A DNA stretch of 64,000 nt from Sodalis sp. dw_96 (GCF_018449575.1 NZ_JAAVUT010000010.1:124001-188000); one strand, 5' to 3'. Positions 44,611 through 53,063 are shown, counted from the first letter of the stretch. Program-made: numbers and translations. The notes: a model not told the origin generated them from the letters alone.

Positions 44611-45639
44611 ATGTTCAAAAAATTAGCGGTTACCGCACTTCTCGTTGGATTGGCTTGCCAGGCGCAGGCCGAATCGCTGACGGTCATTTCGTTCGGCGGC
44701 CAGAATAAGGATGCCCAGGACAAGGCGTTCTATCAGCCGTTCAGCGCGGCCGGAAAAGGCACCATCGACGCGGGGGAATATAACGGCGAAATGGCCAAGA
44801 TCCGCGCCATGGTACAAACCGGCCAGGTCAGCTGGGACGTGGTGGAAGTGGAGGGGCCGGAGCTGCGCCGCGGCTGCGACGAAGGGCTGTTCGAACCTCT
44901 GGACTGGTCCAAGCTGGGGGATAAAAGCGAATACGTCAACGGTGCCGCCAGCGAATGCGGCGCCGGGATTTTCCTGTGGTCCACCGTCCTGACCTATGAC
45001 GCGCAAAAACTGAAAAAAGCCCCCACCAGCTGGGCTGATTTCTGGAATGTCAAAGATTTTCCCGGTAAACGCGCGTTGCGCAAGAGCGCCAAATTCACCT
45101 TGGAAATCGCTTTGTTGGCGGATGGCGTAAGACGCGAAGATGTCTACTCCCAGCTGGCCACCAAAGTGGGGGTGGATCGCGCCTTTAGAAAACTCGATGA
45201 AATCAAACCGCAAATCCAGTGGTGGGAATCCGGCGCGCAGCCCTTGCAATGGCTGGTTTCCGGCGATGTGGTCATGACTTCCGCCTATAACGGCCGCGTT
45301 GCGGCAGCGGACAAGGAAGGGCACGATTTCCAGATGGTCTGGGATGACAGCCTGTACGATCTTGATAGCTGGGCGGTAGTGAAGGGTTCCCAACACAAAG
45401 CCCTGGCGGAACAATTTATCGCTTTTGCCAACCTGCCGGAAAACCAAAAGGTGTTCGCGGAAAATATCCCTTATGGCCCCACCAATAAAAAGACCATCAG
45501 TCTGATTGATCCGGCCATCGCCAAAGGCCTGCCCACCGCCCCTGATAATCTGGTGAACGCCCTGCCGGTGGATACCCAGTTCTGGATCGATCACGGTGAA
45601 GAGCTGGAACAGCGGTTCAACGCCTGGGCAGCGAAGTAA
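44611..45639 (+). CDS. PotD-like ABC transporter periplasmic binding protein
   Basis: 342 residues. A clear signal peptide (MFKKLAVTALLVGLACQAQA, cleaved before ESLTV) precedes a type II binding-protein fold of the spermidine/putrescine class: WDVVEVEGPELRRGCDEGLFEPLDW, SWADFWNVKDFPGKRAL, WWESGAQPLQWLVSGDVVMTSAYNGR and the C-terminal ENIPYGPTNKK. Uptake of an amine or amino-acid-like compound is likely. It heads the operon with two permeases and is preceded by an NtrC-like site and a sigma-54 promoter. Confidence 0.9.
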   Translation: MFKKLAVTALLVGLACQAQAESLTVISFGGQNKDAQDKAFYQPFSAAGKGTIDAGEYNGEMAKIRAMVQTGQVSWDVVEVEGPELRRGCDEGLFEPLDWSKLGDKSEYVNGAASECGAGIFLWSTVLTYDAQKLKKAPTSWADFWNVKDFPGKRALRKSAKFTLEIALLADGVRREDVYSQLATKVGVDRAFRKLDEIKPQIQWWESGAQPLQWLVSGDVVMTSAYNGRVAAADKEGHDFQMVWDDSLYDLDSWAVVKGSQHKALAEQFIAFANLPENQKVFAENIPYGPTNKKTISLIDPAIAKGLPTAPDNLVNALPVDTQFWIDHGEELEQRFNAWAAK

Positions 45640-45673
45640 CCAGGATTTCGCCATGCAAACCGGAGAAAAAGCA

Positions 45674-46948
45674 ATGACAGCCACTGAAATTGTCGCGGCG
45701 GGCCAACAGCCCGCCGGCGCGGAAGGCGCCGCTACGCTCAAACAGCAACTGCACCGGTCGCAGCGGGTTTACAAGCGGCGCACCTGGATGCTGGTGGCGC
45801 CTTTGCTGGCGTTTATCCTCATTATTTTTGTGGTGCCCATTGCCTCGATTCTGATAAACAGCGTGGCGAATCCGGAAATACGCGACGGCATGCCCGGAGT
45901 GACGGCGGCGCTCAAACGGTGGGACGGCGCCGGCGTACCGGATGAGAATACCTTCAGGGCGGTGGTCGTCGATCTGCGCAAGGCGCGGGCCGAGGGGCAG
46001 ATAGCGTCGGTGGCGAAGCGCATGAGTTATGAAGATTCGGCTTACCGGGGACTGATTATGCGCACCCTGCACGCCGCGCCACAGAACGATGCCGCCCCGG
46101 GCACCCGCGAGGCGTTAATCGGCGCGCTGCCGCTGTGGGGTGAAAACGCCACCTGGCGGTCGCTGCAACGGGCGTCGCGCCCTTTTACCAGCTATTACCT
46201 GTTGGCGGTTTTCGACCGCAAAGTGGATCCGCAGACCGGTAATATCGTCAAGCTGGCCGATACCGATGCGCTGTTCGTCAACGTGCTGTTTCGCACGCTG
46301 CTGATGGCGGCGGTGGTAACGCTGTTTTGCGTGGCCCTGGGGTATCCGCTGGCCTATTGGCTGTCCAAGCAGCCGGCCGGCCGCGCCAATCTGCTGATGA
46401 TTATGGTGCTGCTGCCGTTCTGGACGTCACTGATAGTCCGTACCGCCAGCTGGATAGTGCTGTTGCAATCCGGCGGCCTGATCAACGGCGCCTTATTGCA
46501 TACCGGGATCATCGATAAACCGCTGGTGCTGGTGTTTAACCGCGTCGGCGTGTATATCGCCATGACCCATATTTTATTACCCTTCATCGTGCTGCCGCTG
46601 TATGCGGTGATGAAGGGTATTTCGCCCAATTACCTGCGCGCGGCCATCTCCCTCGGCGCGCATCCCTTTATCGCCTTCTGGCGGGTCTATGTACCGCAAA
46701 CCTATGCCGGACTGGCGGCGGGGGGATTGCTGGTGTTCATCATGGCCATCGGCTATTACATCACCCCCGCGCTGCTGGGGGGACCCGGGGATCAAATGCT
46801 GAGCTACTTCGTGGCGTTCTTCACCAATACCACCATGAACTGGGGGATGGCGGCTGCGCTGGGCAGCCAGTTGCTGGTTATCGTTTTGCTACTGTATATC
46901 GTTTATATCCGGGTGACACGGACCCAGGCGGAACTCGCCGCCCACTGA
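45674..46948 (+). CDS. PotB-like ABC transporter permease
   Basis: About 424 residues, longer than PotB (~285) because a large periplasmic segment (~55-200) lies between the first and second membrane segments. The core carries WTSLIVRTASWIVLLQSGG and the EAA-type loop YLRAAISLGAHPFIAFWRVYVPQTYAG. The start at 45674 (MTATEIVAAG) has GGAGAAAA upstream. It lies 34 bp after the binding protein and 14 bp before the second permease. Confidence 0.88.
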   Translation: MTATEIVAAGQQPAGAEGAATLKQQLHRSQRVYKRRTWMLVAPLLAFILIIFVVPIASILINSVANPEIRDGMPGVTAALKRWDGAGVPDENTFRAVVVDLRKARAEGQIASVAKRMSYEDSAYRGLIMRTLHAAPQNDAAPGTREALIGALPLWGENATWRSLQRASRPFTSYYLLAVFDRKVDPQTGNIVKLADTDALFVNVLFRTLLMAAVVTLFCVALGYPLAYWLSKQPAGRANLLMIMVLLPFWTSLIVRTASWIVLLQSGGLINGALLHTGIIDKPLVLVFNRVGVYIAMTHILLPFIVLPLYAVMKGISPNYLRAAISLGAHPFIAFWRVYVPQTYAGLAAGGLLVFIMAIGYYITPALLGGPGDQMLSYFVAFFTNTTMNWGMAAALGSQLLVIVLLLYIVYIRVTRTQAELAAH

Positions 46949-46962
46949 GAGAGGAGACGACA

Positions 46963-47787
46963 ATGGTCAGGCAACAGGGCACGTTGTTAATGCGGTTATG
47001 GGACGGGCTGTTTAATCTGTACGGTGCGGCGGTGCTGCTTTTTCTGGTGGTGCCGGTGCTGATTATCGTACCGTTGTCATTTAATGCCGGTTCCTTTTTA
47101 AGCTATCCGTTAAACGGTTTTTCGCTGCGCTGGTACCAGGCGTTTTTTCACTCCCGCGAATGGCTGGGGGCCTTGGGCAACAGCCTGCTGATTGCGCCGC
47201 TGGCCACTTTGCTGGCCACCGTGCTGGGGGTTCTGGCCTCGGTGGGACTGGTGCGCGGCGAGTTTCGCGGCAAGTCGCTGGTATTGGCGGTCATTATCTC
47301 GCCGATGATTGCCCCGGTGGTGATTGTGGCGGTGGGGATGTTTTTCTTTTTCGCCCGCATAAATCTCCTTAACAGCTACCTGGGCCTGGTGCTGGCCCAT
47401 GCCATGCTGGGGGTGCCGTTTGTGGTGATTACCGTGACGGCGGTGTTGAAGAACTACGACCTTAATTTAACCCGTGCGGCCGCCAGCCTCGGCGCGCCGC
47501 CCTGGCAGGCGTTCAGGCGGGTGACCTTGCCGCTGATTGCCCCCGGCGTATTCTCCGGCGCGCTGTTCGCCTTTGCCGCCTCGTTTGACGAAGTGGTGGT
47601 CACGCTGTTTCTGGCCAGCCCATCCCAGCGGACGCTGCCCATTCAAATGTTCGCCGGCATCCGGGAAAACCTCGATCCCACCATCGCCGCCGCCGCGTCG
47701 CTCATGGTGGGCGCCGCGCTGATATTACTGCTGGTGATGGAAATGCTGCGCCGCCGGTCGTCCCGTATCCGTGGGAATGCCGGTTAG
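46963..47787 (+). CDS. PotC-like ABC transporter permease
   Basis: 274 residues, six hydrophobic segments. Typical PotC features: FNAGSFLSYPLNGFSLRWYQAFF after TM1 and the EAA loop LTRAAASLGAPPWQAFRRVTLPLIAPG, then FAFAASFDEVVVTLFLASPSQRTLPIQMF. It forms the membrane channel with the PotB-like protein. An ATPase gene is missing from the operon; the PotA-like gene at 37775-38929 is the likely partner. Confidence 0.9.
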   Translation: MVRQQGTLLMRLWDGLFNLYGAAVLLFLVVPVLIIVPLSFNAGSFLSYPLNGFSLRWYQAFFHSREWLGALGNSLLIAPLATLLATVLGVLASVGLVRGEFRGKSLVLAVIISPMIAPVVIVAVGMFFFFARINLLNSYLGLVLAHAMLGVPFVVITVTAVLKNYDLNLTRAAASLGAPPWQAFRRVTLPLIAPGVFSGALFAFAASFDEVVVTLFLASPSQRTLPIQMFAGIRENLDPTIAAAASLMVGAALILLLVMEMLRRRSSRIRGNAG

Positions 47788-47794
47788 TGTATAG

Positions 47795-47806
47795 TTGATG
47801 CATCAA
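47795..47806. promoter_or_regulatory. palindromic operator candidate, copy 2 (before the SDR-kinase-lyase operon)
   Basis: TTGATGCATCAA is a perfect 12-bp palindrome sharing the core TGATGCATCA with copy 1. It lies between the PotC-like stop and the SDR start. Confidence 0.6.
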
Positions 47807-47828
47807 GTATCACACCGAGGTGAAGGTT

Positions 47829-48560
47829 ATGGAGCAGAAAACCCTGTTGTTGACCGGGGCCAGCCGCGGGATAGGCCACGCCACCGTCAAATATTTTTAT
47901 GGGGCGGGGTGGCGGATTTTTACCGCCTCCCGTCAGAGCTGGGTGGAGGAGTGTCCCTGGGCGGAGAAAATGCTCAACCATATCCATCTGGATCTGGAGG
48001 ACATCGCCGGGGTTGAAGCGGCGATGCCGCTGCTAAAGGAGAAGCTGGGAGGACGCCTGGACGCGCTGGTGAATAATGCCGGTATTTCCCCCAAAGCGGA
48101 AGACGGCGGCCGTCTCGGCGTGCGAGAAACCGCCTACGCCACCTGGTTGCAGGTGTTCAACGTCAATCTATTTTCCACCGCCCTGTTGGCTAACGGCCTG
48201 TTCGACGAGCTTAACGCCGCCCAGGGCAGCATTATCAACGTCACCTCCATTGCCGGCACCCGGGTCCATCCTTTCGCCGGCGTGGCCTATGCGACTTCCA
48301 AAGCGGCCTTATCCGCCCTGACCCGGGAGATGGCCTATGATTTCGGCCGGCACGGCATTCGCGTCAACGCCATCGCGCCGGGAGAAATCGATACGTCCAT
48401 TCTGTCTGCCGGCACCCAGGACATTATTGAACGCCAGGTGCCGCTACAGCGTCTGGGCAAACCCGATGAAGTGGCTTCGCTTATCTATTTCCTGTGCACT
48501 CAGGGCGCCTCGTATGTCAACGGCGCGGAGATACCGGTCAACGGCGGCCAGCATGTCTGA
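47829..48560 (+). CDS. short-chain dehydrogenase/reductase of the amine-utilisation locus
   Basis: 243 residues, classical SDR: TGASRGIGHA (NAD(P) loop), NNAG, catalytic Ser in NVTSIAG, YATSK (Tyr and Lys) and the C-terminal NGAEIPVNGGQHV. The residue region after the first strand (TASRQSW) suggests no obvious cofactor preference. I use the ATG at 47829 with GAGGTGAAGG upstream. It heads an operon with the kinase and PLP enzyme and would act on an alcohol or aldehyde in that pathway (inference). Its last 72 bp are duplicated directly downstream. Confidence 0.87.
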   Translation: MEQKTLLLTGASRGIGHATVKYFYGAGWRIFTASRQSWVEECPWAEKMLNHIHLDLEDIAGVEAAMPLLKEKLGGRLDALVNNAGISPKAEDGGRLGVRETAYATWLQVFNVNLFSTALLANGLFDELNAAQGSIINVTSIAGTRVHPFAGVAYATSKAALSALTREMAYDFGRHGIRVNAIAPGEIDTSILSAGTQDIIERQVPLQRLGKPDEVASLIYFLCTQGASYVNGAEIPVNGGQHV

Positions 48561-48644
48561 ATTCCGCGCGCCCAGGGCGCCTTTTATGTCAAGAAGGCAA
48601 AAATGTCGGTGAACGGCGGCCGGCATGTCTGAGCCGGTCGTCGA
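48501..48644 (+). repeat. 72-bp tandem duplication of the SDR 3' end
   Basis: The block starting CAGGGCGCCT at 48501 and covering the SDR stop at 48558 recurs from 48573 to the matching TGA at 48630, spacing exactly 72 bp. The second copy has diverged (GGGCGCCTTTTATGTCAAGA). The start codon of the next gene (ATGTCTGAG) lies inside the second copy. Confidence 0.8.
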
Positions 48645-49755
48645 TGCCGGCCTTTTGTCCAGCGATGCGCCGGTGGTTAATGGCGAGGATGCGCGCCGGG
48701 CGGCGCGGGAACTGTATGGCCTTGACGCCGTCGCCACGGCATTGGCGGGGGAGCGGGACGCCAATTTTCAGCTGACGGCGGATAGCCGACCGCGCCGGAT
48801 GGTGAAGCTTATTAATACAGCGCTAGACAGGCCGCGTCCGATGGTAAAATTTACCCTTCCGGCGGAAGACCGTCCCCGCTGGATGCTGAAATTTATTAAT
48901 CCGGCGGAAAGCCTGGCGGAGAGTAATTTTCAGGACGCATTATTACGCCATGTTGCCCGTAGAGCACCCGGCCTGCCGGTGCCGCGCCTGATAGAGGCCT
49001 TACAGCCGGGTGAGGGGCCGTTCTGCTCGGTGGACGGCAGGCCGCTGCGGGTCCGGCTGGTGACCTGGCTGGCGGGAACGCCGCTGCATCAGGTGACGGC
49101 GTCACCTATGGTGCTGAACTCACTGGGTTGTGGTCTGGCCCGTCTCGATTTGGCCCTGGCGGAATTTCATCATCCGGCGGCCAAGCGGTCGCTGTTATGG
49201 AACAGCAGCGATCCGGGCCGGGTACGGCCTTATCTGGCGGGAATCAAGGAACCGGCGCAACGCCGGCTGCTGGGGGACATCCTGGACCGGTTTGAGGAGC
49301 GGGTGCCGCTGCGTCTGGCGGCGCTGCGTCATCAGGTTATCCACAATGATTTTAATCCCCACAATGTCCTGTTAAACCTAGGCGCATCCGATTTGGGGGG
49401 AATTATTGATTTCGGCGACGCGCTGTATGCGCCCCTGGTGAATGAACTGGCCACCGCACTGGCCTATCAGGTGAGCGAAGGAGACGATGTTCTGGCCCGA
49501 ATGCCGCCGTTTGTCGCCGGCTATCACCAACTGTTGCCCCTGTCCGATGAAGAAATCCATCTGCTGCCGATGCTTATCGCCGCCCGTTTGGCCCTGTCGG
49601 TTATCCTCACCCAATGGCGGGCGCGGCGCTATCCGGCAAACCGCGCTTATATCCTGCGCCATATGGCGCGGGCCTGGGACGGTGTGCAAAAATTATGGTC
49701 GTTAAGCCCGGATGAAATTGCCCACCGGCTGGGCGAGGCGCGTTTCATTAAATGA
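48625..49755 (+). CDS. APH-family phosphotransferase, hydroxylysine-kinase-like
   Basis: 376 residues of the choline/aminoglycoside kinase fold. The catalytic loop is HNDFNPHNVLLN and the metal Asp lies in GIIDFGDALYAPLV; ALPAERD-like LAGERDANFQLT marks the N-lobe. It is most like the kinase partner (AGPHD1/hydroxylysine kinase type) of AGXT2L phospholyases, and such an enzyme is encoded next. Residues 53-95 are unusual: the strand that carries the N-lobe lysine (LKFINPAE) is present three times as 14-residue units. The start lies inside the duplicated SDR tail, with no strong ribosome-binding site. GTP- or ATP-dependent phosphorylation of a hydroxy-amine is the inferred reaction. Confidence 0.78.
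   Translation: MSEPVVDAGLLSSDAPVVNGEDARRAARELYGLDAVATALAGERDANFQLTADSRPRRMVKLINTALDRPRPMVKFTLPAEDRPRWMLKFINPAESLAESNFQDALLRHVARRAPGLPVPRLIEALQPGEGPFCSVDGRPLRVRLVTWLAGTPLHQVTASPMVLNSLGCGLARLDLALAEFHHPAAKRSLLWNSSDPGRVRPYLAGIKEPAQRRLLGDILDRFEERVPLRLAALRHQVIHNDFNPHNVLLNLGASDLGGIIDFGDALYAPLVNELATALAYQVSEGDDVLARMPPFVAGYHQLLPLSDEEIHLLPMLIAARLALSVILTQWRARRYPANRAYILRHMARAWDGVQKLWSLSPDEIAHRLGEARFIK
48781..48909 (+). repeat. three tandem in-frame units inside the kinase gene
   Basis: Units start at 48781 (45 bp), 48826 (42 bp) and 48868 (42 bp) and encode DSRPRRMVKLINTAL, DRPRPMVKFTLPAE and DRPRWMLKFINPAE. The third best fits the family strand, so the first two are extra, diverged copies. Confidence 0.75.
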
Positions 49756-49767
49756 CGGACGCGTCAT
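49752..49767. promoter_or_regulatory. dyad upstream of the PLP enzyme
   Basis: ATGACGGACGCGTCAT has perfect ATGACG/CGTCAT arms. It begins right at the kinase stop and resembles the TGATGCGTCA motif before the GntR gene, so it might be a further, weaker operator. Confidence 0.35.
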
Positions 49768-49785
49768 TTTAGAAAAGGTAAAGCT

Positions 49786-51063
49786 ATGGATAACAATAAA
49801 GTGACGACGTCACAAGAACTGCTGGCGCGGCGGGAGAGGGTGCTAGGGGCCAATTATCGTCTGTTCTATCAGGAGCCGGTGCGGGTGGCGCGGGGAGAAG
49901 GGGTCTGGCTCTACGACGAACAGGGCCGGCCCTATCTGGATTGCTATAACAACGTGGCGTCAATCGGCCATTGCCACCCGGCGGTAGTGGCGGCTATCGC
50001 CGAGCAAAGCGCCCGCTTGAATACCCATACCCGTTATCTGAATGACGCCATCGTGGATTTCGCCGAGGATTTTCTGCGGGAGTTTCCCGATGAACTGGGT
50101 AATATTACTCTCACCTGCAGCGGCAGCGAGGCCAACGATTTGGCCCTGCGCATCGCCCGCTTCGTCACCGGCGGCAGCGGCGTGCTGGTAACCCGCTGGG
50201 CCTATCACGGTGTAACCGCCGCGGTGGCGGAGCTTTCCCCCGCGCTGGGGGACGGCGTGGCCCGCGGCCCCTCGACGGTGTTCATCGATGCCCCTGACAG
50301 CTATCGCCGGGGAACAACCTTTGCCGACACTGTGGCTGAAGCCTTGCGGGAGATGCGGCAGCGGGGCATCAGGCCGGCCGCCTTGCTGGTGGACACCATT
50401 TTCTCCAGCGACGGGATATTCCGAGCGTCCCCCGGCCAGCTGCAACAGGCGGTGGAACGGGTGCGCCGGGACGGCGGCCTGTTTATCGCCGACGAAGTGC
50501 AGGCGGGTTTCGGCCGCACCGGTAACGACATGTGGGGCTTTAGCCGCCACGGCGTCACGCCGGACATGGTCACCGTGGGCAAACCGATGGGGAACGGCCA
50601 TCCGGTGGCGGGGGTCGTGGGACGACCGGCACTGTTCGATGCCTTCGGACGAAGCCAACGTTATTTCAATACCTTCGGCGGCAACCCGGTTTCCGCCCGG
50701 GCCGCACATGCGGTGCTAAAGGTGATCCGAGAAGAAAAGCTCGCGCAAAACGCCGCCCGGGTGGGGGATTATCTGGCGGCGGGACTGCGGCAACTGGCGA
50801 CCCGCCACGCCGCCATCGGCGATATCCGCGCCTACGGATTGTTTATCGGCGTCGAGCTGGTGCTCAGCCCGCAAACCAAGGCCCCGGCGGTGGAATTGGC
50901 CCTCAAGGTGGTGAATATGCTGCGCGGGCGGCGGATTTTGCTAAGCACCACCGGTCCCCGGGCCAATATTCTCAAAATCCGGCCGCCGCTGGTGTTTCAA
51001 CCGGAACACGCCGATCTGTTTCTCGAACAGTTGAGTCAGGTATTGGCGCAGTGCGGAGCGTGA
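49786..51063 (+). CDS. class III PLP enzyme, AGXT2L-like (aminotransferase or O-phosphoamine phospho-lyase)
   Basis: 425 residues. It has the AGXT2/AGXT2L pattern: DCYNNVASIGHCHPAVVAAI, LNTHTRYLND, TCSGSEANDLA, IADEVQAGFGRTG and the PLP lysine Lys266 in TVGKPMGNGHPVAGV. Mammalian AGXT2L1/2 are lyases that remove phosphate and ammonia from phosphoethanolamine or 5-phosphohydroxylysine. The adjacent hydroxylysine-kinase-like gene makes a phospho-lyase more likely than a transaminase here. Both are combined in one polypeptide in some bacteria, as I recall. It is 30 bp after the kinase gene and convergent with the GntR gene. Confidence 0.85.
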   Translation: MDNNKVTTSQELLARRERVLGANYRLFYQEPVRVARGEGVWLYDEQGRPYLDCYNNVASIGHCHPAVVAAIAEQSARLNTHTRYLNDAIVDFAEDFLREFPDELGNITLTCSGSEANDLALRIARFVTGGSGVLVTRWAYHGVTAAVAELSPALGDGVARGPSTVFIDAPDSYRRGTTFADTVAEALREMRQRGIRPAALLVDTIFSSDGIFRASPGQLQQAVERVRRDGGLFIADEVQAGFGRTGNDMWGFSRHGVTPDMVTVGKPMGNGHPVAGVVGRPALFDAFGRSQRYFNTFGGNPVSARAAHAVLKVIREEKLAQNAARVGDYLAAGLRQLATRHAAIGDIRAYGLFIGVELVLSPQTKAPAVELALKVVNMLRGRRILLSTTGPRANILKIRPPLVFQPEHADLFLEQLSQVLAQCGA

Positions 51064-51070
51064 CCGCCGT

Positions 51071-51745
51071 TTAAAGCGCGGGGCGGTTTTGCGCAATAAA
51101 CGCCAGCAGCGTATCGTGACTGTCCATAATATCCTGCCGGATGGCGGATGCCGCGGCGGCGCAGTCCTGGCGGCGCAACGCCGCCAGCAACGCCTGATGA
51201 TGCCCCACCGCCATTTGCGGGGAGAGCTGCATATAGGCCTGGGCTATCAGCGGACCGATGCGCATCCAAAGCCGGTCGATAAAACTGCTTAATAACGGCA
51301 TTTCGGCGCTGTGGGCCACCAGTAAATGAAATTCGCTGTTCAGACGCAGCGCGTTGGCCAGATCTTCTTCAGTTATGGCGCGGATATTGCGGCGGATATT
51401 CACCGTCAATTGCTGGAGAACGGCGGGGGAGATATGCTGCGCCGCCCGCTGCGCGCCCAATCCTTCCAGGTCCAGCCTCAGGGTGCGAATTTCCATATAT
51501 TGCTCCTGGGTAAGAGAAGGAACGCGGATATCCTTCGGCGTGCGCATTTCCAGCGCATCTTCCTTTGCCAATTGCAAAATCGCATCCCTGACCGGTGTGA
51601 CGCTGGTCCCCACCTGAGAGGCCAGTTCCCGGATACGCAGACGTTCATCGGGCTTAAGCTGGCCGGTTATTAATGCCTGACGTAACGTGGCATACACGCT
51701 GGAACCCAGATAGGAATGCTCAATTGGACCTGGTTGATAACTCAC
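51071..51745 (-). CDS. GntR-family (FadR/FCD-type) regulator
   Basis: About 224 residues from the GTG at 51745. The winged helix covers SSVYATLRQALITGQLKPDERLRIRELASQVGTSVTPVRDAI. The C-terminal FCD effector domain has the metal/ligand residues of the family (EIRTLRLDLEGLGAQRAA, NSEFHLLVAHSA, GHHQALLAALRRQD). A longer frame to 51901 exists, but its first 52 residues are unlike the family and cover the palindrome at 51809-51818. It is convergent with the PLP-enzyme gene. The recurring TGATGC(A/G)TCA motif before this gene and two operons points to autoregulation and control of the amine locus. Confidence 0.82.
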   Translation of the reverse strand: MSYQPGPIEHSYLGSSVYATLRQALITGQLKPDERLRIRELASQVGTSVTPVRDAILQLAKEDALEMRTPKDIRVPSLTQEQYMEIRTLRLDLEGLGAQRAAQHISPAVLQQLTVNIRRNIRAITEEDLANALRLNSEFHLLVAHSAEMPLLSSFIDRLWMRIGPLIAQAYMQLSPQMAVGHHQALLAALRRQDCAAAASAIRQDIMDSHDTLLAFIAQNRPAL

Positions 51746-51808
51746 CTGCTCACCTGTATCAAAGCCGCGGGAACGGCAAAAGAAATTCAGTGCATCGAAT
51801 ATACAACA

Positions 51809-51818
51809 TGATGCGTCA
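51809..51818. promoter_or_regulatory. palindromic operator candidate, copy 3 (before the GntR gene)
   Basis: TGATGCGTCA differs by one base from the TGATGCATCA core of copies 1 and 2. It lies about 65 bp upstream of the chosen GTG start of the GntR gene. Confidence 0.5.
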
Positions 51819-52055
51819 AATGAAAGCCGGCCGCTCCGGCCGAGGTTAAAAACAGCCGGTTCATCTTTTCCGGCGGCACGCCTGCGCCGGCTGATTTTCA
51901 CCCTGACAGAGCAGGTGCTACTCTATTGCAACCATATTCATTTATCATTAAAGGGCTTAGCATGCCAACGTAAACCCGCTGTGCCGTCGGAAAGCACTCT
52001 TGCGATGCCCCGCGCCGCAGCGGCTCAACCATCATAATACGGGGAATTATCATCG

Positions 52056-53063
52056 ATGAAAGCCATTGTTTATACCCGCAACGGGTTACCTATTGAGGAT
52101 CCGCAATCCCTGTTCGATACCGACCTGCCGAAGCCCACGCCGGGGCCGCGGGACTTGCTGGTGGCGGTTAAAGCCGTTTCCGTCAATCCGGTGGACACCA
52201 AGGTCAGGGCCAGAGCGGCGGTTACCGAGCCACGGGTGCTGGGCTGGGATGTGGCCGGTGTCGTTACCGAGGTCGGCCCGCAGGTCACCCTGTTCAAACC
52301 CGGAGACGAGGTCTTTTATGCCGGCGCCATCACCCGGCCGGGATGCTACAGTGAATTTCACCTGGTGGACGAACGCATTGTCGGGCATAAACCCGTCAGC
52401 CTCGGTTTTGCCGATGCCGCCGCGCTGCCGCTGACCTCGGTTACCGCCGGGGAACTTTTGTTCGAACGTCTGGGCGTCAAGGAAAAGGGCGGCGAAAATG
52501 ATATTCTGCTGATTATCGGCGCCGGCGGCGGAGTAGGCTCCATCCTTACGCAGCTGGCCCGGCAGTTAACCGCCATGACCATCGTCGGCACGGCGTCGCG
52601 GCCGGAAACCCGTGACTGGGTCTCCTCCCTGGGCGCCCACCATGTCATCGATCACAGCCGGAATCTGGTTGAGCAATTGAACACCCTGGGTATAAAAAAC
52701 GTGACTCATGTCGCCAGCCTGACCCACACCGACAGCTATTACCCACAGCTTATCGACGCGTTGGTGCCCCAAGGACGCCTGGCGCTGATAGATGATCCCG
52801 CCACCCTCGACGCCATGCCGCTGAAGGCGAAAAGCCTGTCGCTGCACTGGGAATTGATGTTCACCCGCTCCACCTTCCAGACCGCCGATATGATAGAGCA
52901 ACACCATTTGCTGGAGCGCATCTCCTCCCTGGTGGACCAGGGCACGTTGAAGACTACCCTGGGCCAGCACTTCGGTGTGATTAACGCCGCCAATCTGCGG
53001 CGGGCCCATGCGTTGATCGAAAGCGGCAAATCTCGCGGCAAACTGGTGCTGGAAGGTTTTTAA
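52056..53063 (+). CDS. zinc-type alcohol dehydrogenase/quinone oxidoreductase family (MDR) protein
   Basis: 335 residues of the medium-chain dehydrogenase/reductase superfamily. The N-terminal GroES-like domain has AVSVNPVDTKVR and VLGWDVAGVVTEVG. The Rossmann loop is IIGAGGGVGSILTQLARQL, and the C-terminus reads NLRRAHALIESGKSRGKLVLEGF. Catalytic-zinc Cys/His ligands are not evident (NPVDTK replaces a Cys ligand), so it is likely a zinc-independent NADPH:quinone/enone reductase. The start ATG follows GGGGAATTATCATCG. A TetR gene and two matching dyads lie just downstream, suggesting a stress-responsive unit. Confidence 0.88.
   Translation: MKAIVYTRNGLPIEDPQSLFDTDLPKPTPGPRDLLVAVKAVSVNPVDTKVRARAAVTEPRVLGWDVAGVVTEVGPQVTLFKPGDEVFYAGAITRPGCYSEFHLVDERIVGHKPVSLGFADAAALPLTSVTAGELLFERLGVKEKGGENDILLIIGAGGGVGSILTQLARQLTAMTIVGTASRPETRDWVSSLGAHHVIDHSRNLVEQLNTLGIKNVTHVASLTHTDSYYPQLIDALVPQGRLALIDDPATLDAMPLKAKSLSLHWELMFTRSTFQTADMIEQHHLLERISSLVDQGTLKTTLGQHFGVINAANLRRAHALIESGKSRGKLVLEGF

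Noticed and set aside
51064-51098. Bidirectional terminator between the PLP enzyme and the GntR gene
   Set aside because: A CCGCC/GGGCGG stem with TTTT exists, but the loop is long and the sequence is mostly GntR coding region.
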